DNA from: Gnomoniopsis sp. IMI 355080
Taxonomy: Eukaryota > Ascomycota > Sordariomycetes > Diaporthales > Gnomoniaceae
Direction: 5' to 3'
DNA: 64,000 bases
Assembly: GCA_027946555.1 (NCBI GenBank)
Contig: JAPEVC010000058.1
Span: 1-64,000 of the forward strand
The notes beneath the pieces were generated by a model. It was not told where the DNA came from and did not search any database. It saw only the letters and a program-made list of their open reading frames with translations. Both the position numbers and the translations under genes were made by a program. Numbering within the stretch: the stretch's first letter is position 1; each line of letters starts with the position of its first letter. This document shows positions 34,601 to 47,757 of this stretch, one piece after another.

Positions 34601-37600
34601 ATTTAGTGCCTACATCAATAAGGTCGTGTAGGTCGGCAAGGTTGGATTTGAAAGTCTTGGCAGCGTCACGGGCTCTCATTCGACGAAGAACCCACTATAC
34701 AGCGTGCGATAAGATATGACATGCAGGAGACTATTACATGTAAGCTTCTCTTCGAGGTTAAATAGTCTCTCTTGGACAAAATCCTTCGACGGACCTTGTG
34801 GTGTCAATGTGGCACGGTCGTGAGCCAACTACATGATAGGCAGGTAGGTAAATAAATCGAATTCCATATTGCTAAAAGTAGGGGCGCCGGTGCCCACCAC
34901 ATACCTAGATAGCCTGGTCACCTTTGAGTCCAGCAGCACATTTTGGGCCTGATAAAGTCCCCGCACTTGACTTATTACAGTACATCGAACCAGCTTCCAT
35001 GGCAAAGCGGTTCAACTGATTACCTACCTAGGTTGACATTCAAGAACCTGGATCGGACGGCAAGTAGACGAAAGTACTAGCTTCAAAAAGGGGGCTCCCT
35101 GGGCCACGTGTTCCTGTTCCACAACCTGGCATCCACAAGGGACATCAGCTTTGTATTTTGGTAGAGTCCCTCGATTTCTCCGATACCTTCATAACGTCCA
35201 CGCGTCTTCTCCTCATCCAGGCCTGAATTTAATATATTCATTCACAGCTTCTCAACCGTCACGGAGGAAACCCCGCACCTCGCGCTGCACACCTATGGGA
35301 CTGCACATTCACGATGCGTCAATGCTTCGTGGGTTACCATCTGACCGGACAACTTGAGCACTAGTGATTGGTGTCCCATGCAACCAGTTTGTCAAAATCG
35401 AACCACAGAGAATCGATGACGGGACTGAGCGCGTGAACAAAATGTGCAAACATCGGATGCAAGGTATGCAGTATATGAGACTCGTTGAACCTCCGACTAC
35501 CTACCCACCTAGGTAGGTATCCACCTACATGCCTAGGCACTATGTACCTCCGTAGACATCCTGCCTGTGGTCCGATCAAATTTACTGCGGATACGGGATC
35601 AGATACCTTGTAGATTCCCAAGCTCCGAATGGTATGCTGTATTACTGTGGTTCTTTGTGTGTAATCTACCATGGACTCAGGAACGGGGGATATGGCCGGC
35701 AATGGTGCCTGCACTGCCTGCCGCCTGCCTGGAATATTGAACAGTACAGAGGTACTGTGTCATCCTTCCATTCCTGCATCAGTACCCAGGTACTATGTAG
35801 TGAAAGGCAATCGATTTCGTATCAAATTGCTCCGATGCATGATGATATCAGGGGGTACCACTCGGAGGTATGTATATGAAAAGGACTTAGATACTGTTCG
35901 TATCGAGTGTCTGACTCGGCCCTCGGGACTCCATCTCACCACATTGCGCAAGGAGAAGAGCCAGGTAAGAATGCTTGCAAATGAGCACACCCAAAAAAGA
36001 CTGTGGGCGCATCCAACGCCGCATTCAGACTGAAGTTGCAGTCTTTCGGGTTGACCTTGACTCAGGACTTTGTGCAATCAAGCTAGAAAAATAGAAAGCG
36101 TGACAAGTGTACTGCAGTATTGCCAATATCTGTCTGTGTTGGGGCCCATGATGCTGCAGCGCGAATTTTAGCTAGGTATGGACAGCATCTTGAGCTTATA
36201 GATTATTGTAAAATCAGTCTTACTTTTGTAGGCACTGTACACATCCAAAAACTGTAGTACTCCCATGATTTTGATGTCATCTCACAACACTTCAGGAGCG
36301 TCCCTTGCGGGAGGCTTTGAAAACGTTTTCACAGGAAACTCTCAGTCGAGTAGGCACCAGACTTGAATGATTAATTCGGTCCTCAATCTTTCTATCGTAG
36401 CTGTACTTTGACGATGGATCCACTGTTTTGTATACAGCAAGCAAAAGTAGCATCATGTAGCTAGTCCATGCCGTATGTATGATGTTTTAAACATGAATAC
36501 CGCGTCGTTGTAAGTATGATGGGTTGTGAAGACCCTATTTCCAGTCGTCCACCTGCAGACCTAATTTTACCGAGCCTCTCATCACAGATGTTGGTCATTA
36601 GACTAACTCTATATGATTCTCATGAGACAAAGTACTGAGTCACTGACAATTCAAAACCTCTTCATCATCCGCAGGTGTGACCAACTCTGGCCAAACGAAT
36701 GCTCAAGCATATATAGGTAGTCGGTCTTGAACAGGAAGACACCTATCAATTTCTTGCACTATCACAAAAGAAAATGATTGACTGTAATTTGTATCTGCTT
36801 AACATGCCTGCCAAGATGGAGCCACTTGCTCGCCGACGGGGCCACTAGAGTTGCAGCGCAACATGCATCACCACCTGCCAACGACGACAATCCAGTGCTG
36901 AATGCGAACTCCCCAAACATGTAAAGCCTGATGAGTTCAGTAATCATCTATAATACCTGGGGCCCAGCTCTACAGCCGCAGGCAAGGACATGCCACATCA
37001 CCAGACCACAGCCTCGTTGAGAAGTCGGCGTAACTGTCCTACCCTGTTTGTAGTGGCCCCTTAAGCACCTCGATTACAATATCCCCAATGGGAATGATGG
37101 CTCTGTTCTACCCCTTGGGAATAGGAACCCGCTTCTGTTACATCTTTTATGGAGGTTTGAGCCTGGCATCCACACCCGCAGGCGGCTCAAGGTCCACATG
37201 TGTAAGGTCTCCGCTTCTTGAAAGATTCAAAACACCGACAAAATACAGAATGGCCCTCAACGAGATTGGTTAGATTCTTCCATATCGGGACCAAGCACGG
37301 AGAGTGCTGCATCTCTCGTCGTTGAGATAGATAGGTTTGACTCGTCGACAAATCACCGTCGTCATTCCGACCCAGAACCACCAATACTCGAGAAAGTCCA
37401 AACCATTACATAGGGGTACAGTTCCCCGCCATCACCGGCCTATAACTCCACACACTACCAGTCATCGCGAGCACGACGTTCCAAGCGTAAAGGTGGTAGG
37501 GGCGGCGGCCATGCTGGCGGTATGATCGGCGGCACAGGTAGTTTTTTGACTTACCCAATGGCTGTCGTTGCGCCTCTGTCACTACGGGGACCGGGACATT

Positions 37601-38140
37601 CGTATTCGTTGGCGAGCGTGCCGTGAGCTCTCTGGGCATTGCTTTCTTTGGGAGGCGTGTTGAATGCGACGACGCTCAACAGTTTGTTAGTCTTCTCGTA
37701 GGCTTGAATCAAGTTGAGGATGGACGGTGTGGTAGTGTGGATATCGCGACGCTGATCACAGATGAGTAAAACCTAGAACGATCCACAGGCCCGCATATAT
37801 GAGAAGATAAAAATGCTAGCCTAGCTCTGACAGCGCCGATCGTCGATATGTTTAGTCAGGGCACCATGATCGGACCAGTGATACCGTGTAGAAAGCCAGA
37901 TGGGATTGATGACATATAAAGATTCATGTTCTGTCGGCGCTCTGCATAACTTTGCATAGCTCCTTCATATCGTAATAATATACAAGTATATGACTCTAAG
38001 TGACACCCGCTCTGCAGCTCTAGAAAGCCGGGAGAAATCAAATCTGTTGAATACAATGAAATCATGAGCACGCTTGTGGTATATTGCAACAACATCGAAA
38101 TGAAAGAAACAAAGATTGGGAAGGCATCGGTGGGTAGCCC
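31685..38140. other. 6.5-kb gene-poor region with CCTAGG-centred repeats
   Basis: No gene can be supported. The region contains several short palindromic elements of the TACCTAGGTA type (34373-34386, 35021-35033, 35498-35540) and two inverted copies of TACGGAGTA (33176-33186 and 33325-33334). The most coding-like frame is 33853-34248 on the minus strand (about 131 codons, with WEKRMRYWYFGTEI), but it lacks an ATG at its start and matches no family I know. A short two-exon frame is conceivable at about 37480-37640 (minus), beginning MPRELTARS, but support is weak. Confidence 0.4.
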
Positions 38141-38670
38141 TCAAAGATCGTGGCCTATCGCAACAAGTGTCAGTGAGCGGTCATAGCAGATAGAGAGAAT
38201 CGGTACAGCAACAAAAGAAACTTACGTCCCAGAGCCTTTCCACGCTTCCCAATATCCTTGGCGTGGAAAGCCTTGATCTTTGCACGCCTCGCCTCCTCCT
38301 TGGCCTCGATCTCAATGCGCTTCACCTCCTCCCTAGCCTCGCGGACTTCGCGGCGCGCCAAATCAAGTGCGCGGTCGGCGTCGCGTTCGGCAGCCTCGGC
38401 GCTCATGACCCTCTCCCTCGCCTGCACGATACTGGGGTCGAGTTCCTCGTTGCTGCTTCCGCGGAACTTGTGCAAGAGGCTGCCGCCGCGGGATGGCCGG
38501 TCGCTGACGGAGGACTGCGAGGTGCGGTAGGTGGAGTTGGTGGCTTGGGTGGAGTTTGTGGGTGTGGGTGACGGGTCGCGGCGGAGCGAGCCCAGGAGAC
38601 CATGCTTGCGAGCGGGTTCCTCGTATCGAGGCTCTGGCTCAGGCTCAGGTTGGCGGGAGAAGAAAGGCAT
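38141..38670 (-). CDS. Small conserved-type coiled-coil protein of unknown function
   Basis: Two exons (38670-38226 and 38154-38141) with a 71-nt intron in phase 1 give 152 residues. The second coding exon is only 14 nt and adds ...RHDL before the stop. Residues 1-80 are disordered, with an EPEPEP stretch, then a Ser/Thr/Asn-rich part. Residues 85-140 form a strongly charged coiled coil (ERVMSAEAAERDADRALDLARREVREAREEVKRIEIEAKEEARRA), ending in a basic tail KAFHAKDIGKRGKALGR. I recall similar short ascomycete proteins ending in GRH plus an acidic residue, but I cannot name a function. Without the intron the frame would add a hydrophobic tail (KFLLLLYRF...), which looks artificial. No membrane segment or signal peptide. 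Confidence 0.75.
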
Positions 38671-40034
38671 GGTGATAATGGCTGGCTGTAATTACTACAG
38701 TATGTGAAATCTGAATAGCAGTGTAATAAGGTGAGATTCGCAAAAGATGCTCGGCCCTTCGAGAGGTAGCAGCAGCAGGGCCATTGACTCCTTTTGACCA
38801 TTTCACGCCCTCTCCAGCACGCTGCCGACAGCCAATCTCTTGCCAATTACCTCCATGGCGTAACCAGAAACAAGCTTTCAGGCCAGAGTGCTAGGCAGGA
38901 TCATCGTGTAAAAATGAGGTGACGTCAGTCGGTGTGGGATCCGTCCAGGGCCGTCAGCCAATGGTATAACACGGATTCCAGGTGGGTTGCACACGAGACC
39001 AGGTGCTGCAGGACCCTAGACATTTTGGCCAATATTCAGGGTCCAAATATGCATGGGGGTACATCATCGTCGAGGGAGCTGTGATGCCATTCCATTCCTG
39101 ATAAGTAAGGAATGTAAGACAGCCAATGTCGATGGAGCCGAACTCAAAATGGGAACACGCAAATCGGTAAATTGTCATGATCTAGCGGTCTGTTTTGCCT
39201 GACCAGCCTGAGCCCTGACGACTTGACTGATGCCATCTATGTTTAGACCATTCCCAAGCAAGGAATACCATCTTGCCCTAAGAAAAGTCCAACCACGACT
39301 CAACCGCGACCTCGGGCGCGTAGGGAGGTAATCAAAAGGTGAGAAAGCTCTGAATTGAAATTACTTGAGTTATGAATGACATGGCATACCCGAATGGACG
39401 GGGTTGGCCCCTCTGGTTGTCAATATCCATTTACGAAAACCATCACATCGTTGTTGACGAGCTCATTCTACTGGGACGACTTTCGGTGGGCTGGTGTCCC
39501 AAGCTTGACACGCTTCCTGCCTCATCCAAACTCCAGATGCAAAGCTGCTGGTTCTTCGATGTGACAAGCCTTCGTGCGACTATCAGTCAGAACGTTTTGG
39601 ACATGCGCTGGGTCAGTGTCTTCCCGGCGGTGAGCGCGAACATTGTTGACCATGTGCTCCAGGTGGTCGAGACGGGCCATCTCCATGTTGGACACCATCC
39701 CATGCGCCGCGCACGACTATACCTCAAGAAAGACCAAAAATGGCCGCCTCGCATCAGAGCGCCCTATCAGATTCGCCCGAGAGCGTCGCTTCTTCGGAGC
39801 CACCATGCAAGTGTGCACCACTGGAACGTGCGTGACGGCGATACGCTCACCTCCACGTCCTTCGGTCCGATCTCAAGAAGGAAGTCAAAGCATCATGGTA
39901 CCGGTTCAGAATTTTGAGGAGAAGCCCATTGTGAATTACCAATACTTTCTTGTTGTCCGTCTTTGTTGTAGTCGTGGCAGGTCAATGTCATTGACCTGGC
40001 CTCAAGTGGGTGCCAACCCTACCCTCCCCGGCCC
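38671..40034. other. Intergenic region, no supported gene
   Basis: These 1.36 kb upstream of the coiled-coil gene contain one unusually long plus-strand frame (39372-39917, 181 codons from ATG). It has no recognisable domain, and short antisense frames look equally peptide-like, so it is not called as a gene. Confidence 0.4.
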
Positions 40035-40873
40035 CTACTCCGAATCAGACTCTATCTTGATCAAGATCTTCTTGATGGCCTCTTCAGCCTCTTTATCATC
40101 TTCCTCATCCTGATCATCAACCTGATGGTCCTCCTTAACACCGGCGCTCTCGTGCTTCTTGTCCAGCTCTTTGGTGTTGTCGACTTGCTTCTTTGCAGTC
40201 CTAGGTCGTTTTGCCAGATTGATAAGCGCAATGGAGTTAGCTCTTCCGGCAGCATCCAACAACAGAGCATTCATCTTGGCCTGGCACTTGAGTTCAGAGG
40301 TCAGCTAGGTACCTGCAACCTTGGGAGGAAAGGATAGAAAAGGAGAAGAGTTGGTCGCGACCTGCAGCTTACAGCAAAGGAGTGGTGACGGTAGCAGATG
40401 CGGTTGCCTTTGGCATCGTAGAATTTGAACGACTTTGGCACAAAATGGAGAAGTTAGCAAAGGAATTGAAAAAACTGCCTAAATAGCCATGGATGAATTT
40501 GAGTTTCATGCTTTGGGTGCATGGGTAGGTACTCACGTCACCAATTTGGTTCCAGGTCTTCTGCTCGGCGTATTGCTTTTCCAAACTCTCAACATCAGCC
40601 TCGGTCCAGCACCACTTGCCATCGCTATGGCACTTTGATTTGTTCTATGACAAAGAACTGAGTGTCAGTAGATGCAGCCTGTCGGGACTCTGTCTTGGCT
40701 TTGAATGGGAAGGAATGAGCTTTTCTGTAGGCGGGACAACTTGAGGCCCTATTGAATGTGCGCTGAATGGGGATACTTAAGGAGCAGATGGATGATAAGA
40801 ATCTGGATAGGAGAGGGCATCGGAAAGTCCTTACTTTGCAGCCGAAGGCGTGGTATCTGCCGTCTGAAGACAT
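40035..40873 (-). CDS. Small Cys/His protein with a Myb/SANT-like segment, unknown function
   Basis: Four exons (40873-40835, 40644-40537, 40432-40373, 40280-40035), all phase 0 with clean GT-AG sites, give 150 residues. The first 70 residues contain Cys12, Cys18, Cys25, Cys62 and His65-His66, a spacing that could bind zinc. Residues 26-50 read WTEADVESLEKQYAEQKTW followed by NQIGD, which resembles helices 1 and 2 of a SANT/Myb domain, but the third helix is not typical. A helix (MNALLLDAAGRANSIALINLAK) and a basic patch (KRPRTAKK, possible nuclear signal) follow. The last 45 residues are highly acidic (DDQDEEDDKEAEEA). I do not recognise a family. The consistent phase-0 splicing and the sensible joined protein argue that the gene is real. 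A nuclear role is a guess. Confidence 0.7.
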
Positions 40874-43777
40874 GATTTTGATGGACTCGGTCTCCAAAGT
40901 CATCAGAGCCTTTGACGTGGAGATAATCGACGGCAGTGAAGCTTGGATCTTTATCTCGATATACATAACGGTTCTGGGAATTGTGTTTCTGGTGAATGGC
41001 TTTCAGATTACTTTCACCTGCTATCTTTTGGTTTCGATCAGGCTCTAGCTGAAAAGCCACAGAACTGCGCAAAACCCAAACCATTGTTACAATGCCCATG
41101 TTGGTGCTGTCTATTGTTCTGATGCCCCTCGATCGTCCAGAATTTTTCTCCCCTTCCATGCTATTGACTGGATTCCCGGGGAGGGGATCGTTCTCATTCT
41201 ATTCTGAGGCTTATTCATTGGATTGTTCTATATAATTCTGCACCGTTCTTATGTACAAGGCGATCCAGTAAGGGTCTTAGCAAGCACCTAATTCTGTTTA
41301 CCCAATCCTCAGAGACAGAATTTGGGTCGTGTTCAAATACCTTCGCTTGGAGTTTTGTGGATTAGCTTCTAGTGGAGGAACGAGTGGTCGCCACGGGCGA
41401 CAATTTCTCTTGCCAATGGTCACGGAAATTCTCTAGATACCATTCTTCAGATCAACAATGCGATGGATTCCAAAGCCAGAAACCCAAGTCACAGAGGGCC
41501 AGTCGACTTCAGTCCTACATTTTGCGCAGAGGCGACCAGAGGTCTCCGGGTTCGTTTCTTGGGGCTGGCCAGACGCTGGCGTTGAATCTTTGGCCAGTGT
41601 GTCCCGAAAAGTCAAGATTTGACACCGTGTTAGTCTAATTCTTCACGGTCCGTTCGCTGAAGTCCACGACCCCGCTGTTGCTACGCGGTGAAGCCCATCT
41701 TTGCTTTTGGTCGGCGAAAGCATTTTCGGTTTGGTATACTTCTATCGCCGGCAGGTCTTTGACTGTATGGATGGTGGTTGACTTGATAATGACAAGACGG
41801 CCGAAAGCAGTGGTCTGCAGGGCAAAAAGCGCAGTGGAAAATGGTAGGTGGTGGATTGGTTGTTTACTAACGGTCTCTAACGATTGTAAACTTTGGAATG
41901 AACCCGACGCCTACGTATTGATGCATAAGGAGAAAAGTGGTGCTTACGAGAGTTTGTAGCAGCAAATTTGAGGACGTTCGCGAGATGGGAAGATGGTGTA
42001 ATGGTGGAGGAACAAAGGTGCACAGGTGGACGAAGTCGTTAGGGGGGGGGGTGTTTAATCATCCGAGTGAGAATGAAGGGAGACCGAGTCCAAGTAATCA
42101 CAGCTTCATAAAATTTAGCTGTTTAGCTGGAAGAATTACCATCCTCTAAAGTCAACCTATAATAAGGCAGTGGGACCTTGTAGTATTACAGGATTTAGTA
42201 CTCTCATTCTGTGATAACCTCAGATTGGGTCCAACAGGGGAGTCCTATTAGGTAGCTAAGTCACATCATGTGGAAGCTGCTTATTTGAGAAATACCAGAG
42301 ATGTGTTGCATGCGCACAAAATCCAACAAGTAAACAACTGTGCTTGGCCAAGAGCGATCCCTAGAGGGGCAGAGCCTCCATGTAAAAGCTGAAATACAGC
42401 TGGAGCCTCAAGCCTGGCGCTGATTTCACTACAATCATCGACCCAAGTTCTCATGGCATCAACAGTCTTGAGGATTGTCATACAGGGCTAGGAGAGATGC
42501 TACAGCATTTCGTGCGCCTGGAAACTTCTACTCAACAAGGCATTAGTCAAGATCCGATGTGTTGGCCTAGAGTGCCATGGAAGGCTTCCTTGTGGGTCAA
42601 GTACCAGTCACCTGCGCCTTGGTCTGTCCAGGTCTCTTGCAGTAACGCTTCGCCTCTAATTTTAGTAATAGAAAGAATTCATGTAATGTGTGCCGCGGAG
42701 AAATACCAGGACAGCCATGCCACAATTTCAGGCTTGTATGGTTCTGTGTGTGGCAGATATGATGTCGGCTGGGTGGCTTTGAGGTTTCACAGCCCAAGCA
42801 GTGATTTGTGCCGAGAACCAAACAACCAAGGAGCAGGAAAAGTCTGCAGAGTCTCGTCTATCGAAACTCCAGAACGGTTCGGACACGGGAACTAGGGTCG
42901 AGTATAGGCGAGACCCCCAGCGGCAGAAGGCGATGTCGCGGAGTATTTGGCGGTCGGATACGGGTACATACTTGGATGGATGTACACTATCCACTATGTC
43001 CAACAATCACCGACGCAAGTGACCGACCTACGGTAGTGCAGACGACCTTCTCAATTTAGCACATCAATGCTTCTTACGAGCGAGGTTCACACCTATTTTG
43101 GCATCTATTACGAGGTGGATGCTAGGCTGGATCAACCACAACGGGTCGGCAGCCGTGGTCGCCGAGATGAGACCAGTCCTTGCGCGCATGGGACCGATTC
43201 CGAGTTTGTGGTCGGCGTCTTCATGTTCGGCGAAAAAGTAATTGGTCTCTCAGGATCGAGTTTGTCACGCACATAATCACTCAGTGAGTAGAAGGCCCGG
43301 CCCGAGCCACCACACAAGTGAACTACCATGACAATGACTATTTCATCCGACCAAGCAAGTTGAGATTGAACTAAACGCAGAGGAGAAGAGCCTGATACTT
43401 TCCACAAAGATGAGCCTCCTGTTGCTATCTTGTTCCCAAGCTGATGAATATCACCAGCCACTCAACACCACAAATGCAGATGTAGTATCGTCAAATCTCA
43501 ACTTCCTCAACATGCAGAATAAAACCCGTATATGCCAATACTGGGCATATATCTGCAACGAAGGACTTGCCATCGATATTTCGCCGTCTCTTGCCAAAAA
43601 CAAAGAGAAAATTCGTGTCGAAAGGATTGAGTTGTCGCCGGAGAAATGATATGTCTATGTATGCCGTGATTGATGATTCGGGATACTCCTATTCCTGCTT
43701 GTCATGCTAGCTTCCTCCGGCCACTGAACCTGCCACGACAAAGTAAGACGCTGAAGCTGGGTTGCCCCGCCAAAGAA
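40874..43777. other. 2.9-kb gene-poor region
   Basis: No gene is recognisable between the small Cys/His gene and the GH55 stop codon. A G10 run lies at 42042-42051. Open frames are short and overlapping on both strands. Confidence 0.4.
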
Positions 43778-46415
43778 TCATGCCTGAGGCGTGAAGAGTG
43801 CCAGAGATTCGCCAAAGACGTTCCAATTGTCTCTCCATAGGGCAACATCGATTCCGTCGTTGGTGACCATGCTGATGGTACCAATCGTGAACAAGTCGTA
43901 CAGCACAACATGTTCCGAGGTACCGACAGTATCCTCAATCCAGACCATGCGAGACTGGCATTTGCGTATTCCGCCGTACGGGCCAGCACTACACTTGGTG
44001 GAATAGTTGTTGAAGAAGCTGTACAGACCGGCGCCATACACGACTACGTTGCTGCTATCAATGATGCGCAAACCCCAGGCCATCTCGCACGGCGCCGTAA
44101 TGTTGGATCCGGTGATCATCGGCACGGTGAAGTTAGATGCGGGGGTCAAGAGGGCGGCACAGTCCGTAGCAAATTCAGGATCGTGTAGTAAAGTGCTGAT
44201 ATTGTCGAATGGGTACGGTGCTGGTGGGTTCGGCTGGTAGTAGGGTGTCTCGGTCTGGATCATGCCCATGTAAATATTCTGAGCGCCGTAGAGCTGATAC
44301 TGGTAGAGCGTGAAATGCTCGACGGAAGAAGCAGAAACCCAAACGGGGCCTTGTGACTCAATGAGGAGACCGCGGCCTGCGAAAATCGAAATTTGGGTAT
44401 CGGAATAGTCCTCAATGTCGTGGCTGAAAGCAGGTAGTCAGTATAATCCAAAGGGCAAGAGTATGACGACCGATGCTGTAGGGGAAATTTTGCTCACTCA
44501 GCGACCCAGAACCAGTTGTTCTCCATGTACAAATTCGAAGCCGATTCTGTTATGTGCATACCCATGTATGCAGCGATACAGTTGGCCTTGATGACATTAG
44601 TCTGATTCTGTGTCGTGGAACACTGCTCCATCTGCAGATTGGATCCAGCGAAGCCACCAATACGAATGTGAACATCCCACATGCCAGCGGGCTCCGACTC
44701 GCAGTCGCAGTCTGAGGATGCGAGGTTGTACTCGACCAGTATAGCCCCGGCGGTCCCGCCTTGTGTTGAGATGAACATATCACTCCACTCCAGCTGCCCC
44801 TTCTCACCCTGCCTTCCGACTTGCACAACCGGTCGAGGATTGGAAGCGTCTGAAAATGTGGGACCAGAGCCCAGTATGACAGAGGACAAGGCCTCACCAA
44901 CGATGCGAGAGTTCCCAGGGATGTAAATGGTGTTGGTGACCAAGTAATAGCCCGCATCTATGAAGCCGACGTAGCCTTGTGCGAAGTTCTGAGATAAGAA
45001 GGCGAAGAATACATTGAGCGCGTTGGTGTCATCCGTCATTCCATCACCCTTGGCGCCAAAGCTGTGTGGTGAGATGAAAAGAGCGACAGGCGTGTCCTCG
45101 TACTGGGGCTTGGACCGCGCATAGTATTTGCTGATAGTGCCGTTCTTCAAGGCAGAAGGAGAAGGAAACCATTCGCTGGGTCCATCGAAAACGAAATCAG
45201 GTCCAGTGGGTGTATAGACGTTGCCCTGGAAGAATCAAAACAGTTAAACACCTTTCAGAGCTTGACCAAGCCTGTGAGCAGGAAACTTACCAGAATCTTG
45301 CCAGAGATAATGGTCGCTTCATTACCTGAATTCTCAAACTGAATCTTGTCAGGGTTTTCAAAGATGGAAGTAACGTTGGCGAAGCCAACGTTTTCCAAGA
45401 TCAACGAGCCCTGACTCTGCATACTTCCCGGAGTAGATGTGCTAGTATTGGAGGAAATGGCCAACGGAGTGTTGTAGAAGAAACTGTCAAGGACGATGAT
45501 AGAGCCTATGCTCGGAAGCCTCATGTCAATACCAATGCCACAGTTGACGATGGTGATGTCCTGGTAGACCCAGGTCCAATCCCATACCTGCTGGATGGCA
45601 GTACCACAATCAACGAAGGTCAGGTTTCGCATGGTGAACTGCTGATTTCCAAATTGAGCACCAATCAGGCCACCATAGAAGGTCACATCACCCATATAGC
45701 CGCCACTGCCGCCCTCCATGTAGATACCGACATGGTTGTTTCCGGGAGTTTGAGATAGTTTGAACAGGACGTTTTGAATGGAGGTGGTCTGAGCTGTGGG
45801 CCAATGAATGCCACAGGCACCCGCATTGTATGGAATGTCCGTGGTGTCGATGACCAGGTTACGAATCTGGCGGGCAAAGACGTTGGTGTCGACCCAGGTG
45901 AGCTCACCAGTGGAGCTGTTGTACCTGTCTCCCTCAATCATGCCGAAGGCATAATGAGTGTTGAAAGTAGCTGTGGCCTTGATGACGGGCATGTCGGTGG
46001 GATCACCGATCAGCTGGGTGTAGAAGAAGTCCAGGATTGAATAGGAGATCAGGTATGTGCTATTTAAAGGTCAGAATCCAGTATCATTGGTGCCAGTCAT
46101 ATGAGAGAAACCAAGACAGCGAGCAAGTGCTTACCCAGCAGGGAAGTAGACAGTGGCAGGAGTGAGGGTGGACCCATCACAGGAGCCATCAAAGCCGCAT
46201 CGATTGCCGCTGCTAATGGCAGCATTGATGGCGAAGGTATCGTCAGTAACACCATCACCCTTGGCACCAAAGTCCTTCACGTTGCGAAAGACTTGGTAGG
46301 AGGGGTCAGGGTTGAAAGAAGCGCGACCTTGATGAGCGATCTCCTCCATCCAGTAGGCAGTAGCCATTTGGAGGAGGGACGCCCCCAAAAGGAGGGCAAG
46401 CGCCAATACACGCAT
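43778..46415 (-). CDS. Secreted exo-beta-1,3-glucanase, GH55
   Basis: Four exons (46415-46135, 46059-45291, 45225-44498, 44423-43778) with introns of 75, 65 and 74 nt give 807 residues. A signal peptide is clear at residues 1-20 (MRVLALALLLGASLLQMATA). GH55 enzymes have two tandem right-handed beta-helices, each opened by a pectate-lyase-3 type motif, and both are seen: DFGAKGDGVTDDTFAINAAI near residue 48 and SFGAKGDGMTDDTNALNVFF near residue 390. Numerous N-x-S/T sites fit a secreted glycoprotein. Family members cleave glucose or short oligosaccharides from beta-1,3-glucan, for wall remodelling or feeding on other fungi or callose. The length fits the family (about 750-850). Catalytic Glu cannot be assigned safely by eye. 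There is no GPI signal, so it should be released to the medium. Confidence 0.95.
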
Positions 46416-47757
46416 GCTTGTGTTATGGGAGAGTGTTGAGGCAGTTAGAGGGGGGATGGTGCAGATATGTATGATATTGGGTGGCTGAAAAAGATAATTT
46501 GATGGATTGAGATAGTGCGCAAGAACCCGAGATCAAAGAGAGAGTGACGGTCTCGAGATGATTCGTCAGTAATTTTTTTGGTGGTGGTAGGTTGCGTTAC
46601 TTCGTAATTGTGGGAAAGGAAAGTCCGAAGATGGGAGCTTGAGCCTGGAGGAGGTGCAGGTCACGGTTTGCGAGTTGCTGTGGAAGGCGGGAACGTGGGC
46701 ATGGTACCACAATAACACAGCTTTAGGTAGCTAGGAGACATGGAAAAAGGGAATCAGTCTTACGAGAAATTAACCGAATTGCTTAGAAGCTGCCGAAGTC
46801 CCAGAATACAAGATTCTTCAGCGCCTATCGAGCAGCGTATTCTCGCTACCTACCTACCTAGTAATCCAAGTAGGTATGTCCTGGTATGCACTTCCATATT
46901 GCACACACACACCCATTTCCACTTCGAAGCAAGCGAGACATAGAATTTTATATTCCCATGATTTCCACATTTTTATCCAAGATTCCGGTCTTTCTCTCAT
47001 GGTACATGTGTGTCTCGTTCTTCCACTGCCTTAATAACCATTTATATATCCAGTCCAGAAACGATATGGGCTCGGGAACTGTCTTCATAATTTTCTGTCC
47101 TGTGTAACGATATTTACCTACTCGACAACTGCGAACTCCCAACCTGCTATCACCTGTTGAATTGGGGATACGGTCAAGTTTGATAACTCCAGGGTTTGTG
47201 TGACCTTGGAAAGGCTCACTCCAGGGTACATACTACGAATGTCGAGATATCACTTCCTGCAACAATAATGTGTATCCTTTTCAGTAAACTGCTTAAATGG
47301 TCCAAAATAAGATATTTATAGTAAGTGTCTGAGATGAATTTCATCTGATCATCAGACAACTACCAAAGAAATAGATAAATTGGACAGCCTACCTCTGTGG
47401 CAAGCAGATGAGTAGCATACATGTATGGGGACTGAGCCCAGAGCTGACATGTATGATTGCGAAGTTGCAGCATTTATTAATTGTGACCTTGCTAGCAGTT
47501 GTTCTTTGAATCTTAGCTATAGGCCTGAATTGAATCTATAATACTGAAATTCTCCTTGGACCTTTATTATTTCCAAAGGGGGGGGGGGTTTGTCCAGTCA
47601 CGGTCAGCCCTAACCCTGAGATGGCCTTAATGCCGTTTGCAAGGTCGCGCTCTTGCGCGTCGGGAACTTTGCGACAGCAGCCTCACGTCGCCCAACCTTT
47701 CTCTGCTGCGCCTTCCCTCCCTTTCGTTCTCGCCTCACCCAAAGCACAGCGCATATC
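46416..47757. other. Divergent promoter region between GH55 and the SR protein
   Basis: These 1.34 kb lie between two divergent start codons. They contain a CTACCTACCTACCTAG repeat near 46846-46861 with a partner AAGTAGGTA just after it, and a G11 run at 47578-47588. No gene is recognisable. Confidence 0.45.
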
